The position numbers and the translations under genes were made by a program. 46,673 nucleotides of DNA. It comes from an uncultured Bdellovibrionales bacterium. GTDB taxonomy: Bacteria; Bdellovibrionota; Bdellovibrionia; Bdellovibrionales; UBA1609. Positions 33,232-43,072 of the stretch are shown piece after piece. The stretch covers positions 1 through 46,673 of the forward strand of contig CAILEP010000033.1 of assembly GCA_903833275.1 (NCBI GenBank), in the 5' to 3' direction. Below the pieces are notes generated by a model. That model worked only from the letters and a program-made list of their open reading frames with translations. It was not told the DNA's origin and made no database searches. The stretch's first letter is position 1. Each line of letters starts with the position of its first letter.

Positions 33232-33395
33232 GTCACCCCAAGCCCAGTTGCCAAAAAAGAGTTGCCAAGCCCAGTTGCCAGATCTTCCGCCAGACCCGTT
33301 GCCAGCTCCGCTGCCAGAGCCACAGACAACCCATGCCCGGCTGCCAGACGAGCCTGTCTGCCAGTGGACACCCAAATTCGACCCAATCTCCAAAT

Positions 33396-33418
33396 TAAAA
33401 AAACCCTCACTAGGGTTT
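33396..33418 (-). terminator. Terminator overlapping the stop of the alpha/beta hydrolase gene
   Basis: AAACCCT (33401-33407) and AGGGTTT (33412-33418) form the stem; the minus-strand product runs into a T-rich tract. The TAG stop (33410-33412) lies within the hairpin, so termination follows directly after the last codon. Confidence 0.7.
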
Positions 33419-34906
33419 CAAGATCTTCTTAGCACTCAAAACAGGCGCCCCGAGTACCTCGCGTGCGACCTGAGTTTCAGAGTAGAATCCATCGTGCCCG
33501 CTGGCCGTGAAGGCTCGGTAGGTGAGAAGCCGCCCGAGTTGCTGCAATTCAGTTTGAAAACTTTCGACCGGAACATAAATATCAAGTTGGCCTGAATAGA
33601 GAAAAAAAGCATTTTTGCCAAGTTTGCCGAGCCCTGCGCCGACATCGCCGAAAGTTAAGTGGTTGTTGCCGTTTTTGGCGTCGAAGCGCGCCAGGCGCTC
33701 ATCGCGATCTTGAAGTCTTTTTTTATCGGCGGTGTATTGCATCGCCACCATACATTCATGAAGCAAATAGGTTTCAGGCGCTTCACGACGTAAGCTCAGT
33801 GCGAAGTATATTTTCTCGCAGGTAGGTCGATCAAAATTGGTCACATCGCGGTCGTAGTGATTGATAATTTGTGTGGCCCAGTATTTGTCATTCTGTGGGT
33901 CAGCCGTTTTTGAAAAGACAACTTTTTTGAGAAAGTCATTTATGACTTTGGTGTCGATCTGCCCGGCGCGTGGTGCTTCACTTGCGCCATTTGTTGGGTT
34001 GAACACCACAATCGCTTTAAGCCAGTCGTGAACCCACGGCCATCGTGGTATGAAGGCAAAGCGTGAAAGTAGCGAGTCAATATTCGCCAGCCCACATCGG
34101 CGAGGGTTGGCAGCTGGGTTTGGGTAGCAAACATTGGCCGTCAATTGTTCGTGTAAAATTTCAAGCCGACGTTGATCGTCGGGGTATTGTTTAAAATATT
34201 CTTTCAGAACGCGATTCTGCGCAAAAATTCTATCGGTCAGGCGCGAGATTGAATCGTTGGTCAGAACTTCAGAATGCGCAAAAGCCGAAACTATTGAGTT
34301 CGGCGCAAGTGCGGCGTAACGATGGACAATCCAGGCGCCATAACTTTGGCCAAAGACCTTCCAGGGTTTATCGCCCAGAATTTGTTTACGGACAACTTCA
34401 GCATCGCCAACGATGGCGCTCGAATCATAAAATTTCAGTCGAGTCAATACTTCGTCACTATCGCCTTGGGGGTATTTCGACGAACAGCCATTGCCACGTT
34501 GATCAATAAAAATCAAAGGGGCTGTCGCCCACGCGGCCACAGAGTAACGCTGGTCAGTCAATATGCGATAACTGCCATGGCTATCTGAAGTTGGGCCGCC
34601 ATTGAAAAATACAATGGGTGTGCGCTCATCAAGCCTCTGCCCATAGTAGAAAATGTGAACTGACGGGCCCTTCGGCTCAGCTGGGTTTTCAGGGACATCA
34701 ACAAAGCCGTGCATGTAGTTGGTGGGTAGAGACTCGATAAAATCAAGGCATTCAGTATCTGCGCTTTCAAACCTCTTCGGGACTGGGTCACTTGGCGTCG
34801 GCCAGTCGCGGTCGTAACTCGGTTTGGCGCAAGCCCCAAGGCCGAGCGCGAACGCCAGGCCGAGAACTGCAGCTAATGATTTGCGATAGTAATGATTTGC
34901 AGCCAG
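33410..34906 (-). CDS. Lipoprotein alpha/beta hydrolase (proline iminopeptidase-like)
   Basis: The domain runs from FFNGGPTSDSHGSYR (oxyanion turn) through FIDQRGNGCSS to the nucleophile motif VFGQSYGAW and a late SGHDGFYS histidine, as in S33 peptidases (tricorn/proline iminopeptidase type). The first ATG is at 34714, but the open frame continues upstream and encodes NHYYRKS, a hydrophobic stretch and lipobox LGLGAC. That signal has no ATG, GTG or TTG before the frame closes; CTG 34904-34906 lies six bases after GAAGAGG and is the best start, giving 498 residues. Lipoprotein nature is well supported, the start is tentative. It follows the metallopeptidase gene closely. Confidence 0.7.
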   Translation of the reverse strand: MAANHYYRKSLAAVLGLAFALGLGACAKPSYDRDWPTPSDPVPKRFESADTECLDFIESLPTNYMHGFVDVPENPAEPKGPSVHIFYYGQRLDERTPIVFFNGGPTSDSHGSYRILTDQRYSVAAWATAPLIFIDQRGNGCSSKYPQGDSDEVLTRLKFYDSSAIVGDAEVVRKQILGDKPWKVFGQSYGAWIVHRYAALAPNSIVSAFAHSEVLTNDSISRLTDRIFAQNRVLKEYFKQYPDDQRRLEILHEQLTANVCYPNPAANPRRCGLANIDSLLSRFAFIPRWPWVHDWLKAIVVFNPTNGASEAPRAGQIDTKVINDFLKKVVFSKTADPQNDKYWATQIINHYDRDVTNFDRPTCEKIYFALSLRREAPETYLLHECMVAMQYTADKKRLQDRDERLARFDAKNGNNHLTFGDVGAGLGKLGKNAFFLYSGQLDIYVPVESFQTELQQLGRLLTYRAFTASGHDGFYSETQVAREVLGAPVLSAKKILKP

Positions 34907-34934
34907 GCAAAACCTCTTCGTGAGACGCTTAAAA

Positions 34935-37238
34935 CTAATTGCCTTTTAGTCTCACGTAAAAACGTTTCTTGGCGGCCGGGTGATCAGCACCCGCATTGTA
35001 AACTTTCATGTAAACATAGTCTGAGCAGCCGCCGTCGGGGCGGTTGACCGCCTCGCAAGTTCCGAGTGCGGTAACTGTCGCTGTGGCTACATCTGATTCT
35101 TTGGCGAGCGTCACTTTAAGCGGCCCGTTTTCTTTGCCCTTCCATTTCAAAGAGCCTTCAAGTGGGCCACCGGTGTAATTGAGTTCGATGGTAACGGGGT
35201 ACTTGAAGGGGTAAACTTCGCTGCTCTTCAGTCTGAAAGACAGATTGTATTGCGACTCTTCTTTGTCTTTGATCGCTCGAACAACTGGTTTGTTTCGTGA
35301 GCCCGTGCTTGCGTTAGTCAATTCTTGATCGCCAACCATGACTGTCAATTGTGCCACTTGGCCGCGATCGAGTCGGTAGTTGCGAGATTGAAGGGCGCCA
35401 ACAATAAGCTCGCGCATTTCGCCCGCAACTCGTATACCAGGGCGACCCATTTCGTCCGCAAACAACATGTGCTCAAACCAATCGTTTGCCGTTAGAGCTG
35501 GGTGGTTACGCGTAAGGCGCATGGTCTCTAGAGTCAAATCTGTCATTTTGGCGAGACCGGGTCGGCCAAACTTAGCTATAGAAAGATCCATTATGTCTTT
35601 CATTGTGCCGCCATAAGCTTCGCCGTCGTCATGCGCTTCATTGGTCAAATTGAAGCCTGTCTTGTTCACGATTCTAAATTCGTCAGAGCCAGCAAACGGT
35701 TTGCCACCGGTTACGTCTTGCACCACGAGTTGGGCTACAAAATCGGCCATACCTTCGCTGAGGCCACCGGAGTCAGCAAGCGTAATAAGGTCGCCCATCA
35801 AGCGATCCATTACGCCGTGACCGAGTTCATGCCAGATTGTCGAATTGTCTCGCGCGAAGTTCTGATTCTTCGGAGAGTACGTGGTGAAATTGATCGTGTC
35901 GTTTTGATAGTAAGCGTTGTCGCGCATCGTAATATCGGGGTCATACAAAAACGCATTGAAAGCGCGGGTCGAGAGTTCGGGGTCGTTGAAGCCCATTCCG
36001 TGCAAAGACGTCATCAACTGGTTGATGGCGTAATAAACTTGAATTTCGTCAAAGCCATCATTGATGTATGAAATCATATCGTGATCAGGCAGTCTTCGCG
36101 CCACGCGATTGAGAGCTGAATCGGGGCTCTTTAGAGGGGCGCCGAAAAGTGCAGAAGAGGGCACAACTTCGCCGACTTCTTGGCCATCAATCGTGGCGGT
36201 CTTCCAAATCAAATTGTAGTGCCCAGAATAGGCCAGCGGTACGGCCAGGCCTTTAAGGTCGCGCACGCCAGGGTGCAAGCTGACCGTGGCAAATTGGCCT
36301 TCGAGGTAGAGGCCACCATTTGCAAACGAATTTTCGGCCCACGGCATTGCTTCAAATAAGCCCTGCGCGGTTCTCATAAGCCAATTGAAAGACCAAAAGC
36401 CTTTTGCCTGACCTTCGGGGGTTTCGGCCAAAAATAAATCCGACATATTTTCATAATAGTGTCGGTTTTGTAGCGGAGCATAGGGGTCGGTTGCCGAAGG
36501 TTTTCGCACATTTGAAATATTCTTCAGAGTCACAATTACGCGCTCTTGTGGAAGGCGCTTCTCTGCGGTCTCTTCATATATGGGGTAAACCAAAGCCTGC
36601 ACGTCTACTTGCGGAAACTCTTCGTATTTAGAATTCAAAACTCGGCGGCTGAAATGCGACACTGTGATGGTGTGAAGACCGTGACGGCCTTTGACCTTAA
36701 TTTCGCGAACCAGTTCAGAGCCCTGCCACATGTCTTGCCATTTGATTTCGCCAATCACAGCATCATCGGCATGGTGAAGGACAATCGAGCGAACATAATC
36801 CATCACGGGGAGTGTATCGAGCTTCGCCGACATCAACTCGCCTCTAAAGTTATTGAGGTGCAAACGCGTGCCGCGATTATCGTTCATCAAACCGTCGTCG
36901 AGGGTGGCTTCCATTTGCACCAGTGTGCCGGTGTTTGGGTTCAGCCAAGTGCGAACCAGCGCGCCTTGAATCGGCAAGCCTTGTGACAATTGAAAATAAG
37001 TTGAAAAGCGCGAGGTCGCGAGATCTTTACGCTCGAAAAGTTTGAAATCAGCGTAAGTCAGGTGCAAACCCGTTTGCTGATTTAGTTTCGCGACAACACT
37101 TTCAATGTTGTCAGACATGTTCATTTGATTAGTCCAACGATAGGTTCTTATATTATTAGCAAAACCATTTGAACAAGCTGCCAAAACTATGGCTGCCGAA
37201 AAGAACAAGCGAACCATGTACGATTTACGATTGAGCAT
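34935..37238 (-). CDS. Lipoprotein metallopeptidase, thermolysin/fungalysin-like
   Basis: Product of 767 residues. A lipobox VLAAC (Cys22) shows lipid anchoring. The N-terminal third resembles an FTP/PepSY-type propeptide (TGTLVQMEATLDDG). The zinc motif is HELGH (His470, Glu471, His474), followed by GGLSEGMADF with the third ligand Glu, which matches M4/M36 gluzincins; GGLSEG is nearer to the M36 fungalysin type. The C-terminus is a strand-rich extension with two late Cys (GTCEAV, GGCSDY). It would be a cell-surface or periplasmic protease, with the hydrolase gene just downstream as likely partner. Confidence 0.85.
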   Translation of the reverse strand: MLNRKSYMVRLFFSAAIVLAACSNGFANNIRTYRWTNQMNMSDNIESVVAKLNQQTGLHLTYADFKLFERKDLATSRFSTYFQLSQGLPIQGALVRTWLNPNTGTLVQMEATLDDGLMNDNRGTRLHLNNFRGELMSAKLDTLPVMDYVRSIVLHHADDAVIGEIKWQDMWQGSELVREIKVKGRHGLHTITVSHFSRRVLNSKYEEFPQVDVQALVYPIYEETAEKRLPQERVIVTLKNISNVRKPSATDPYAPLQNRHYYENMSDLFLAETPEGQAKGFWSFNWLMRTAQGLFEAMPWAENSFANGGLYLEGQFATVSLHPGVRDLKGLAVPLAYSGHYNLIWKTATIDGQEVGEVVPSSALFGAPLKSPDSALNRVARRLPDHDMISYINDGFDEIQVYYAINQLMTSLHGMGFNDPELSTRAFNAFLYDPDITMRDNAYYQNDTINFTTYSPKNQNFARDNSTIWHELGHGVMDRLMGDLITLADSGGLSEGMADFVAQLVVQDVTGGKPFAGSDEFRIVNKTGFNLTNEAHDDGEAYGGTMKDIMDLSIAKFGRPGLAKMTDLTLETMRLTRNHPALTANDWFEHMLFADEMGRPGIRVAGEMRELIVGALQSRNYRLDRGQVAQLTVMVGDQELTNASTGSRNKPVVRAIKDKEESQYNLSFRLKSSEVYPFKYPVTIELNYTGGPLEGSLKWKGKENGPLKVTLAKESDVATATVTALGTCEAVNRPDGGCSDYVYMKVYNAGADHPAAKKRFYVRLKGN

Positions 37239-37459
37239 AGACCCCCCTCCTCAATGTGCGTAAGATTCGGCATAAAACCCAAATTCAATGTGGATGACAA
37301 CAAGAAACCTCAGGGCGCTATAACGCAGAGCATGCGGGCCTGTGAGATTCTGATTTGAAGGTGACTGTGGCGATTGCGAAATAGGCCCTGGTCGCGCACG
37401 ATGGCCGCAAATGAGGCCCTCTGTTGCGAAATTGAGCGCCATTACAAGGAGTTTCTAGC

Positions 37460-38533
37460 GTGAAATTGAAATCGATGTATCACTTTATATCTATAATAAC
37501 GGCTGCCTTTTTCGTACCCGCCAGTGTTTTCGCTGCCGACCCTGGTGGTACCAGCAAACAAGTGACGGGCGCGGGTTCTACCTTTGTTTACCCCGTGCTC
37601 TCAAAATGGGCTGATAGTTATAAGAAAGAGACGGGGACATCGATAAATTATCAATCGATTGGTTCGGGCGGCGGCATTAAGCAGATTCAGAGCAAAACCG
37701 TTGATTTCGGCGCAACCGATATGCCGCTAAAAAGCGAAGATTTGGCTAAAGATGGCTTGGTTCAGTTTCCGATTATCAACGGCGCAGATGTGGCGGTTAT
37801 AAATGTCGCCGGTGTAAAGCCGGGCGAGTTGAAGTTGAGCGGCGATCTGCTCGCACAGATTTTTCTCGGCAAAATTAAAAAGTGGAATGACCCAGCGCTA
37901 GTGGCGGTCAATAAGGGTCTTACTTTGCCTGACCAGGCGATCACCGTTGTGCATCGCTCAGATGGTTCAGGCACTTCGTTTATTTTCACCAATTATCTTT
38001 CGAAAGTGAGCGCCGATTGGAAGACTGCGGTCGGTGAGGGTTCGGCGGTCAATTGGCCGGTCGGCGTCGGCGGCAAGGGCAACGAGGGCGTTGCTTCGTA
38101 TGTAAAGCAAATCAACGGTTCGATTGGTTACATCGAGTATGCCTATGCGTTGCAAAACAAAATGACCTACACGCAATTGCAAAACCAGGCGGGGCAATTT
38201 GTGACTCCTGAAGAGAAGTCATTTCGAGCTGCTGCCGTCGGCGCCGATTGGGCTCACGCTAAAGATTACTATCTGATTTTGACAAATGCGCCCGGCAAAA
38301 CCAGTTGGCCTCTTGCAGGTTCGACTTTTGTGTTAATGCAAAAGACTCAATCGGACTCAGCTCAAGGGCGGGCGGCTCTTCAGTTTTTTCGTTGGGCCTT
38401 TAAAAATGGCGAAGCGGCAGCGGCAGAACTGCATTACGTTCCGTTGCCCAAGGCTGTGGCCGCGCTAGTAGAGAAAACTTGGAAGGAGCAAATTAAAGCT
38501 GCAGATGGTAAAGCACTCGCAATCGGTCTCTAG
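37460..38533 (+). CDS. pstS: Phosphate ABC transporter substrate-binding protein
   Basis: Product of 357 residues from GTG 37460; signal peptide ends SVFA. The phosphate-binding landmarks TGAGSTFVYPVLSKW, SIGSGGGIKQI, DFGATDMPL and HRSDGSGTSFIF are all there. Periplasmic protein that delivers phosphate to PstCA. The 3' end overlaps the pstC start by 29 bases. No Pho box could be identified in the 221 bases upstream, and no phoU or phoBR lies near, so regulation must be encoded elsewhere. Confidence 0.95.
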   Translation: MKLKSMYHFISIITAAFFVPASVFAADPGGTSKQVTGAGSTFVYPVLSKWADSYKKETGTSINYQSIGSGGGIKQIQSKTVDFGATDMPLKSEDLAKDGLVQFPIINGADVAVINVAGVKPGELKLSGDLLAQIFLGKIKKWNDPALVAVNKGLTLPDQAITVVHRSDGSGTSFIFTNYLSKVSADWKTAVGEGSAVNWPVGVGGKGNEGVASYVKQINGSIGYIEYAYALQNKMTYTQLQNQAGQFVTPEEKSFRAAAVGADWAHAKDYYLILTNAPGKTSWPLAGSTFVLMQKTQSDSAQGRAALQFFRWAFKNGEAAAAELHYVPLPKAVAALVEKTWKEQIKAADGKALAIGL

Positions 38534-39527
38534 GTCGGCAATCGAAGCCACAGATGAGACTTTCTTTAATGGTCGTTTGCAATTAGAGCGAACGGCCAAA
38601 GGGCAATTATTGGACCGTCTCTTTCGCGGTCTTACGCGTTTCTTTGCCGTTTTTGTTTTGTTAATTTTGGTAGCGATGATCGCGGCTTTGCTCGCCGGCA
38701 GTATGCCAAGCATACGCCGTTTTGGTTTTCATTTTTTCGTTGATGCCTCTTGGAACCCGGTGACCAATCAGTTCGGCGCGCTGGTGCCGATCGTCGGCAC
38801 CGTCGTGACTTCATTGATTGCGCTTTTAATAGCGGTGCCTGTTAGTTTCGGTATTGCCATTTTTTTAACTGAGCTTTCACCAAGATCTTTGCGTGGGCCT
38901 CTGGGTACGGCTATTGAACTTTTGGCCGCGATCCCGAGCATTATCTACGGCATGTGGGGGCTTTTTGTTTTTGCACCGTTCTTTGCCGCTCACATTCAAC
39001 CCTGGGTTATTGAGCATCTGGGCTCATGGCCGCTCGTCGGTTTTTTGTTTCAAGGCGCGCCCATGGGCATCGGGGTTTTTACCGCGGCCTTTATTTTGGC
39101 GATTATGGTGATACCTTTTGTCACGGCCGTGATGCGCGACGTTTTTGAAATTGTACCCCCACTTTTGAAAGAATCAGCTTACGGGCTTGGCTCGACAACA
39201 TGGGAGGTCGCTTCAAGCATTGTGTTGCCTTACACCCGCGTCGGGGTCATGGGTGGCGTGATCTTAGGTCTTGGCCGCGCCCTTGGCGAGACCATGGCTG
39301 TGACGTTTGTGATCGGTAATGCTCATGAACTGTCGTCGTCACTTTTTATGCCAGGCAATACAATTTCATCTTCATTGGCCAACGAGTTTACCGAAGCAGT
39401 CGGCGAACTCTACACCTCTTCGCTTGTTGAGCTTGGCTTGGTGCTTTTTGTGATTACCTTCGTCGTACTGGCTTTAGCGAAGGTGCTTATATTACGTATG
39501 CGCCGCCGGGCTGGGGTGCAAGCGTGA
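38505..39527 (+). CDS. pstC: Phosphate ABC transporter permease PstC
   Basis: Product of 340 residues. A cytoplasmic N-terminal tail of about 45 residues precedes six membrane helices. The permease loop that meets the ATPase is seen in [13 protein letters not shown] and [15 protein letters not shown], conserved in Pst[19 protein letters not shown] is another family marker. The start lies inside the end of pstS (29-base overlap) and its stop overlaps pstA by four bases, so translation is coupled along the operon. Confidence 0.95.
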   Translation: MVKHSQSVSRSAIEATDETFFNGRLQLERTAKGQLLDRLFRGLTRFFAVFVLLILVAMIAALLAGSMPSIRRFGFHFFVDASWNPVTNQFGALVPIVGTVVTSLIALLIAVPVSFGIAIFLTELSPRSLRGPLGTAIELLAAIPSIIYGMWGLFVFAPFFAAHIQPWVIEHLGSWPLVGFLFQGAPMGIGVFTAAFILAIMVIPFVTAVMRDVFEIVPPLLKESAYGLGSTTWEVASSIVLPYTRVGVMGGVILGLGRALGETMAVTFVIGNAHELSSSLFMPGNTISSSLANEFTEAVGELYTSSLVELGLVLFVITFVVLALAKVLILRMRRRAGVQA

Positions 39528-40381
39528 GCATGCGGGCTTCACAACGCTATTTTCACCGGCGTGTGGTCAATGTCATTGGTCTGGTCGCTTCGTGCGCGGC
39601 CATGATTTTCGGATTATTTTTTCTCGGGGCCATTCTTTTTACTCTGCTGAAAAACGGTTTGCCGGCGCTGAAAATGGCCGTGTTTACCGAGATGACCCCG
39701 CCCCCCGGCTCGGCCGGTGGTTTATTGAACGCGATTGTCGGCAGTTTGATGATGAGTGGTTTGGCAACCTTGATCGGCACACCGATCGGGATTTTGGCTG
39801 GCACCTATCTCGCCGAATTTGGCAGTGGCAGCCCGCTGGCATCAACTGTGCGTTTTATCAATGGCATTTTGTTGTCGGCCCCGAGCGTGGTGATTGGGTT
39901 TTTTATCTACACACTTGTGGTTATTAAAATGGGGCATTTCTCGGGCTTTGCTGGCGCGCTTGCGCTCGCCACAATTATTATTCCGGTTGTGGTTAATAGC
40001 ACCGAGAACATGTTGAAGCTCGTGCCCAATACCTTGCGTGAAGCCGCAGCAGCCCTTGGCGCCCCTCAATGGAAGATCACCTGGTACGTCACTTATCGCG
40101 CCGCCAGCGCTGGTATCATGACTGGTATTTTGCTCGCCGTGGCCCGCATCAGTGGCGAAACCGCGCCCTTGCTTTTTACCGCTCTCAATAATCAATTTTT
40201 TAGCGCCGATTTGGGCCGACCATTGGCTAATTTGCCAGTGGTGATCTTTCAATTCGCTATGAGCCCCTACGAAGATTGGCAACATCTCGCTTGGGCGGGG
40301 GCGCTTTTGATCACTTTTGCCGTTTTGATACTTAATATAGTGGCGAGATTTATTTTGCGACGAACCTCTACTTCTGGATAA
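39524..40381 (+). CDS. pstA: Phosphate ABC transporter permease PstA
   Basis: Product of 285 residues from GTG 39524, with a four-base overlap with pstC (GTGA). Six membrane helices; the coupling loop [15 protein letters not shown] and [14 protein letters not shown] are typical of PstA. FLLxxP-like motif [14 protein letters not shown] is also as expected. Forms the membrane channel with PstC. The pstB start is 21 bases after its stop. Confidence 0.94.
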   Translation: MSMRASQRYFHRRVVNVIGLVASCAAMIFGLFFLGAILFTLLKNGLPALKMAVFTEMTPPPGSAGGLLNAIVGSLMMSGLATLIGTPIGILAGTYLAEFGSGSPLASTVRFINGILLSAPSVVIGFFIYTLVVIKMGHFSGFAGALALATIIIPVVVNSTENMLKLVPNTLREAAAALGAPQWKITWYVTYRAASAGIMTGILLAVARISGETAPLLFTALNNQFFSADLGRPLANLPVVIFQFAMSPYEDWQHLAWAGALLITFAVLILNIVARFILRRTSTSG

Positions 40382-40402
40382 AAATAAAGTACAAAAGGCG
40401 AT

Positions 40403-41191
40403 ATGCAAACTGGTCGAGTTGATTTTACCGACATTCAAAATCCAAAAATTCAAGTGCGTGACTTGAATTTCTTCTATGGCAGTTTTCAGGCTGTAAAATC
40501 GGTAAGCCTAAATGTCGCAGATAAAAAGGTGACCGCTTTTATCGGCCCGTCGGGTTGCGGCAAATCGACTCTGCTGCGAACTTTTAATCGGATGTATGCT
40601 CTCTACCCTCAACAGCGTGTTGAAGGGTCGATTCTTTTTAACGGGCAGAATATTCTTGATCGCAAGCGCGACGTAAATCTACTGCGCGCGAAAGTCGGCA
40701 TGGTTTTTCAAAAACCGACACCGTTTCCGATGTCCATTTTTGACAATGTCGCCTTTGGGGTAAAACTTTACGAAGACCTCGATCACACCGCGCTTGCCGA
40801 GCGTGTTCAATGGGCGCTTGAAAAAGCCGCGTTATGGAAAGAAGTGCGCGACAAATTAAAACAAGGTGGCGGGTCACTCTCTGGCGGCCAACAGCAGCGC
40901 CTTTGTATTGCCCGCGCCATTGCCGTTCAACCTGAAGTGCTTTTGCTCGACGAGCCCACTTCAGCTTTAGATCCGATTGCGACGGCTCGCATTGAAGAGC
41001 TTATCAGCGAATTGAATAAAGAACTGACGATAGTCATTGTCACTCACAACATGCAGCAGGCCGCACGTATTTCAAATTTCACGGCCTTTATGTATATGGG
41101 CGAATTAATCGAATTTAACGAAACCGCGCGATTATTTACCAACCCTGAAGTGCGTTTGACTCAGGATTATATCACTGGGCATTTCGGCTAA
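40403..41191 (+). CDS. pstB: Phosphate ABC transporter ATPase
   Basis: Product of 262 residues. Walker [11 protein letters not shown]-loop FQKPTPFPM, signature LSGGQQQR, Walker B VLLLDEP, D-loop SALDP and switch His in VTHNMQQA. The FNRM and PTPFPMSI sequences identify PstB among ABC ATPases. Cytoplasmic subunit that powers phosphate import. Last gene of pstSCAB; phoU, often the fifth gene, is missing. Confidence 0.96.
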   Translation: MQTGRVDFTDIQNPKIQVRDLNFFYGSFQAVKSVSLNVADKKVTAFIGPSGCGKSTLLRTFNRMYALYPQQRVEGSILFNGQNILDRKRDVNLLRAKVGMVFQKPTPFPMSIFDNVAFGVKLYEDLDHTALAERVQWALEKAALWKEVRDKLKQGGGSLSGGQQQRLCIARAIAVQPEVLLLDEPTSALDPIATARIEELISELNKELTIVIVTHNMQQAARISNFTAFMYMGELIEFNETARLFTNPEVRLTQDYITGHFG

Positions 41192-41266
41192 AATCAGCAT
41201 TAAAACGAGCATTGACGGTTTTTGATTTCAATTGCATCCTAAGAGCTAAATTAGCGAGGGTTATAG

Positions 41267-42079
41267 ATGAATCGAATCAGTCTCATTTTGAGCGCATTGA
41301 CAGCGCTGTTTTTTCTTACCAACTGCTCTTCGGCCCCAGGTGGCTCAGAGCCTTCTGACGCTGAGATCAATGCTCAATCAGCCAAGGCTTACATTGAAGT
41401 CAAAAATAAAAATAAGCGCTCAAATAATGTTGAATGGAACGCCATGGTTCAGCGCGTGGCCAATCGTATCGCTCGCGCCTCGGGTGAAAACTTTCAGTGG
41501 GAGTACGTTTTACTAGAAAGCCCTGAGGTCAATGCCTGGTGCATGCCCGGCGGCAAAATTGCAGTGTACACTGGGCTGATGCCTGTGGTGAAGACGGAGG
41601 CGGCGCTTGCCGCAGTTCTTGGTCACGAGGTCGCGCACGCGACGCTTCGCCACGGTAAGCAACGTTATGCGCGCGCCATGAAAGAGAATTGGGCCGGAGC
41701 CATTATTGGCGGCGCCACCATGATCGGCGGCCAGCTGTTTTGCAAAACACAATCTTGTCGAGTGTTGACTGGCGTTGGTGGGGCTGCAGCCGGTTTTGCT
41801 ATTACCTTTTTTGATCGAAAATTTTCTCGCGGCGACGAATCTCAGGCTGATCAGTATGGCCAGGTTTATATGGCTCGCGCTGGTTATGACCCCGCCGAAT
41901 CGATTCATCTTTGGGAGCGCATGGCTGTCGCAATGGGTGACAAAGCCCCGCCAGAATGGATGTCGACGCACCCCTCTGACGAACGACGTCGGGGCAATTT
42001 GCAAGTGTGGTTGCCAGGCGCTCAGCAAGAGTACGCGCGGGCTTCGCAAAAATACGGTCTAGGTGAAACAATTCGCTAA
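41267..42079 (+). CDS. M48-family lipoprotein metalloprotease
   Basis: Product of 270 residues. Lipobox FFLTNC (Cys20) shows lipid anchoring. The zinc motif LGHEVAHATLRHG has His120, Glu121, His124, and the third ligand is in RGDESQADQYG. NAWCMPGGKIAVYTGL is typical of the M48C group of periplasmic proteases (LoiP/BepA-like), which control outer-membrane protein quality. It has a separate start region after pstB and probably its own promoter. Confidence 0.92.
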   Translation: MNRISLILSALTALFFLTNCSSAPGGSEPSDAEINAQSAKAYIEVKNKNKRSNNVEWNAMVQRVANRIARASGENFQWEYVLLESPEVNAWCMPGGKIAVYTGLMPVVKTEAALAAVLGHEVAHATLRHGKQRYARAMKENWAGAIIGGATMIGGQLFCKTQSCRVLTGVGGAAAGFAITFFDRKFSRGDESQADQYGQVYMARAGYDPAESIHLWERMAVAMGDKAPPEWMSTHPSDERRRGNLQVWLPGAQQEYARASQKYGLGETIR

Positions 42080-42089
42080 AAATAAATTT

Positions 42090-42635
42090 CTAGTAAGCCC
42101 ACAGGCTGTAGAACAATGACTTGATCGTTTCAACAAACGTCTCAAGGGCGGCCGGTTCGAGACGACCGGCCACCACAGCGCGAGCTGTGATCGCCACATC
42201 GGCTGGGAAGACCGTCCGAAAAATCTTAAAGCTGCGATACATATGCAGGCGAGAAGTGACGAGCACGATATTTTTGCAGTGCAAGGCTTCAACCAGCGGC
42301 AAACTCTGCTGAGCATTGCCATAGGTTGTTGAAGAGCGTTTTTCGAGGACCACATCGTCTTCATTTATCGGCCCATAGAACGGCAGTTGCGGAAATATTT
42401 CGCGTAGTACGGCGCCGGGGTATACTCCTGAAATTATTAATTTGCGTACACGGCCTTGCGCTAGCAAATCAAAGCCAGCTCGAATGCGGGTGGGCCCGCC
42501 GGTCAACACCACAGCGCAGTCGGCGTGGGCGGGTTGAGTCCATTCGGTGGGGTTTTGGGCGAGAATAATTTGTCGTTCGCGAGAGTAGCTATAGCCAGCC
42601 ACTGCAAAAACAATAGCCATTAAAATTAATGGCAT
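42090..42635 (-). CDS. YdcF/ElyC-like DUF218 membrane protein
   Basis: Product of 181 residues; ATG 42635 follows AAGAGGCG. One N-terminal membrane helix then a DUF218 domain: CAVVLTGGPTRIRAG, KLIISGVYPG, EKRSSTTYGNA, IVLVTSRLHMYRS. ElyC/SanA/YdcF proteins act in envelope integrity, probably on lipid-linked glycan precursors. It begins eight bases after the RidA gene, so the two form an operon. Confidence 0.88.
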   Translation of the reverse strand: MPLILMAIVFAVAGYSYSRERQIILAQNPTEWTQPAHADCAVVLTGGPTRIRAGFDLLAQGRVRKLIISGVYPGAVLREIFPQLPFYGPINEDDVVLEKRSSTTYGNAQQSLPLVEALHCKNIVLVTSRLHMYRSFKIFRTVFPADVAITARAVVAGRLEPAALETFVETIKSLFYSLWAY

Positions 42636-42643
42636 TCGCCTCT

Positions 42644-43027
42644 TTAATTTCGGCAGGCCGTAACCTCGACTTCGACTCGAGCACCGCGAGGCAAGGCGGC
42701 AACAGCGATTGTTGAACGCGCTGGCGGAGCACCTTTAAAGTATTGACCGTAAACTTCGTTTACGGCTGCGAAGTCGTTCATATCGACTAGAAAAATAGTG
42801 GTTTTTACAATTTGGTCAAAAGTTAAATCGGCCGAGGTCAAAACCGCAGAAATATTTTCCATCACTTTTTTAGCTTGATCAGAGACCCCACCTTTAATTA
42901 ATTCGCCCGACTTAGCATCGAGCGGGATCTGACCTGCGAAAAACACTATGCCGTTGGCTTCGATCGCTTGAGAGTAGGGGCCAATGGGTTTTGGGGCATT
43001 TTCGCTTAGGTGTACTTTTTTAGACAT
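42644..43027 (-). CDS. RidA-family reactive intermediate deaminase
   Basis: Product of 127 residues. PIGPYSQAIEANGIVFFAGQIPLD, FDQIVKTTIFLVDMNDFAAVNEVYG (split by motif here), the catalytic Arg in PPARSTIAV and Glu in RVEVEVTA are typical of the RidA/YER057c/UK114 family. It hydrolyses enamine and imine intermediates that arise from PLP enzymes. Upstream and coupled with the YdcF-like gene. Confidence 0.93.
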   Translation of the reverse strand: MSKKVHLSENAPKPIGPYSQAIEANGIVFFAGQIPLDAKSGELIKGGVSDQAKKVMENISAVLTSADLTFDQIVKTTIFLVDMNDFAAVNEVYGQYFKGAPPARSTIAVAALPRGARVEVEVTACRN

Positions 43028-43072
43028 TTGTGACCTCGTTAAGTTAACTGACTGAAAGATCGATTTAAGCTT

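Noticed and set aside
33151-33393. N-terminal extension of the S23 protein
   Set aside because: The extra 81 residues are Gly/Ser/Trp-rich, come from the leader stem and its flank, and are absent from the family; ATG 33150 has its own ribosome site.
37239-37459. Pho box before pstS
   Set aside because: No pair of 7-base direct repeats near CTGTCAT with proper spacing could be found by eye.
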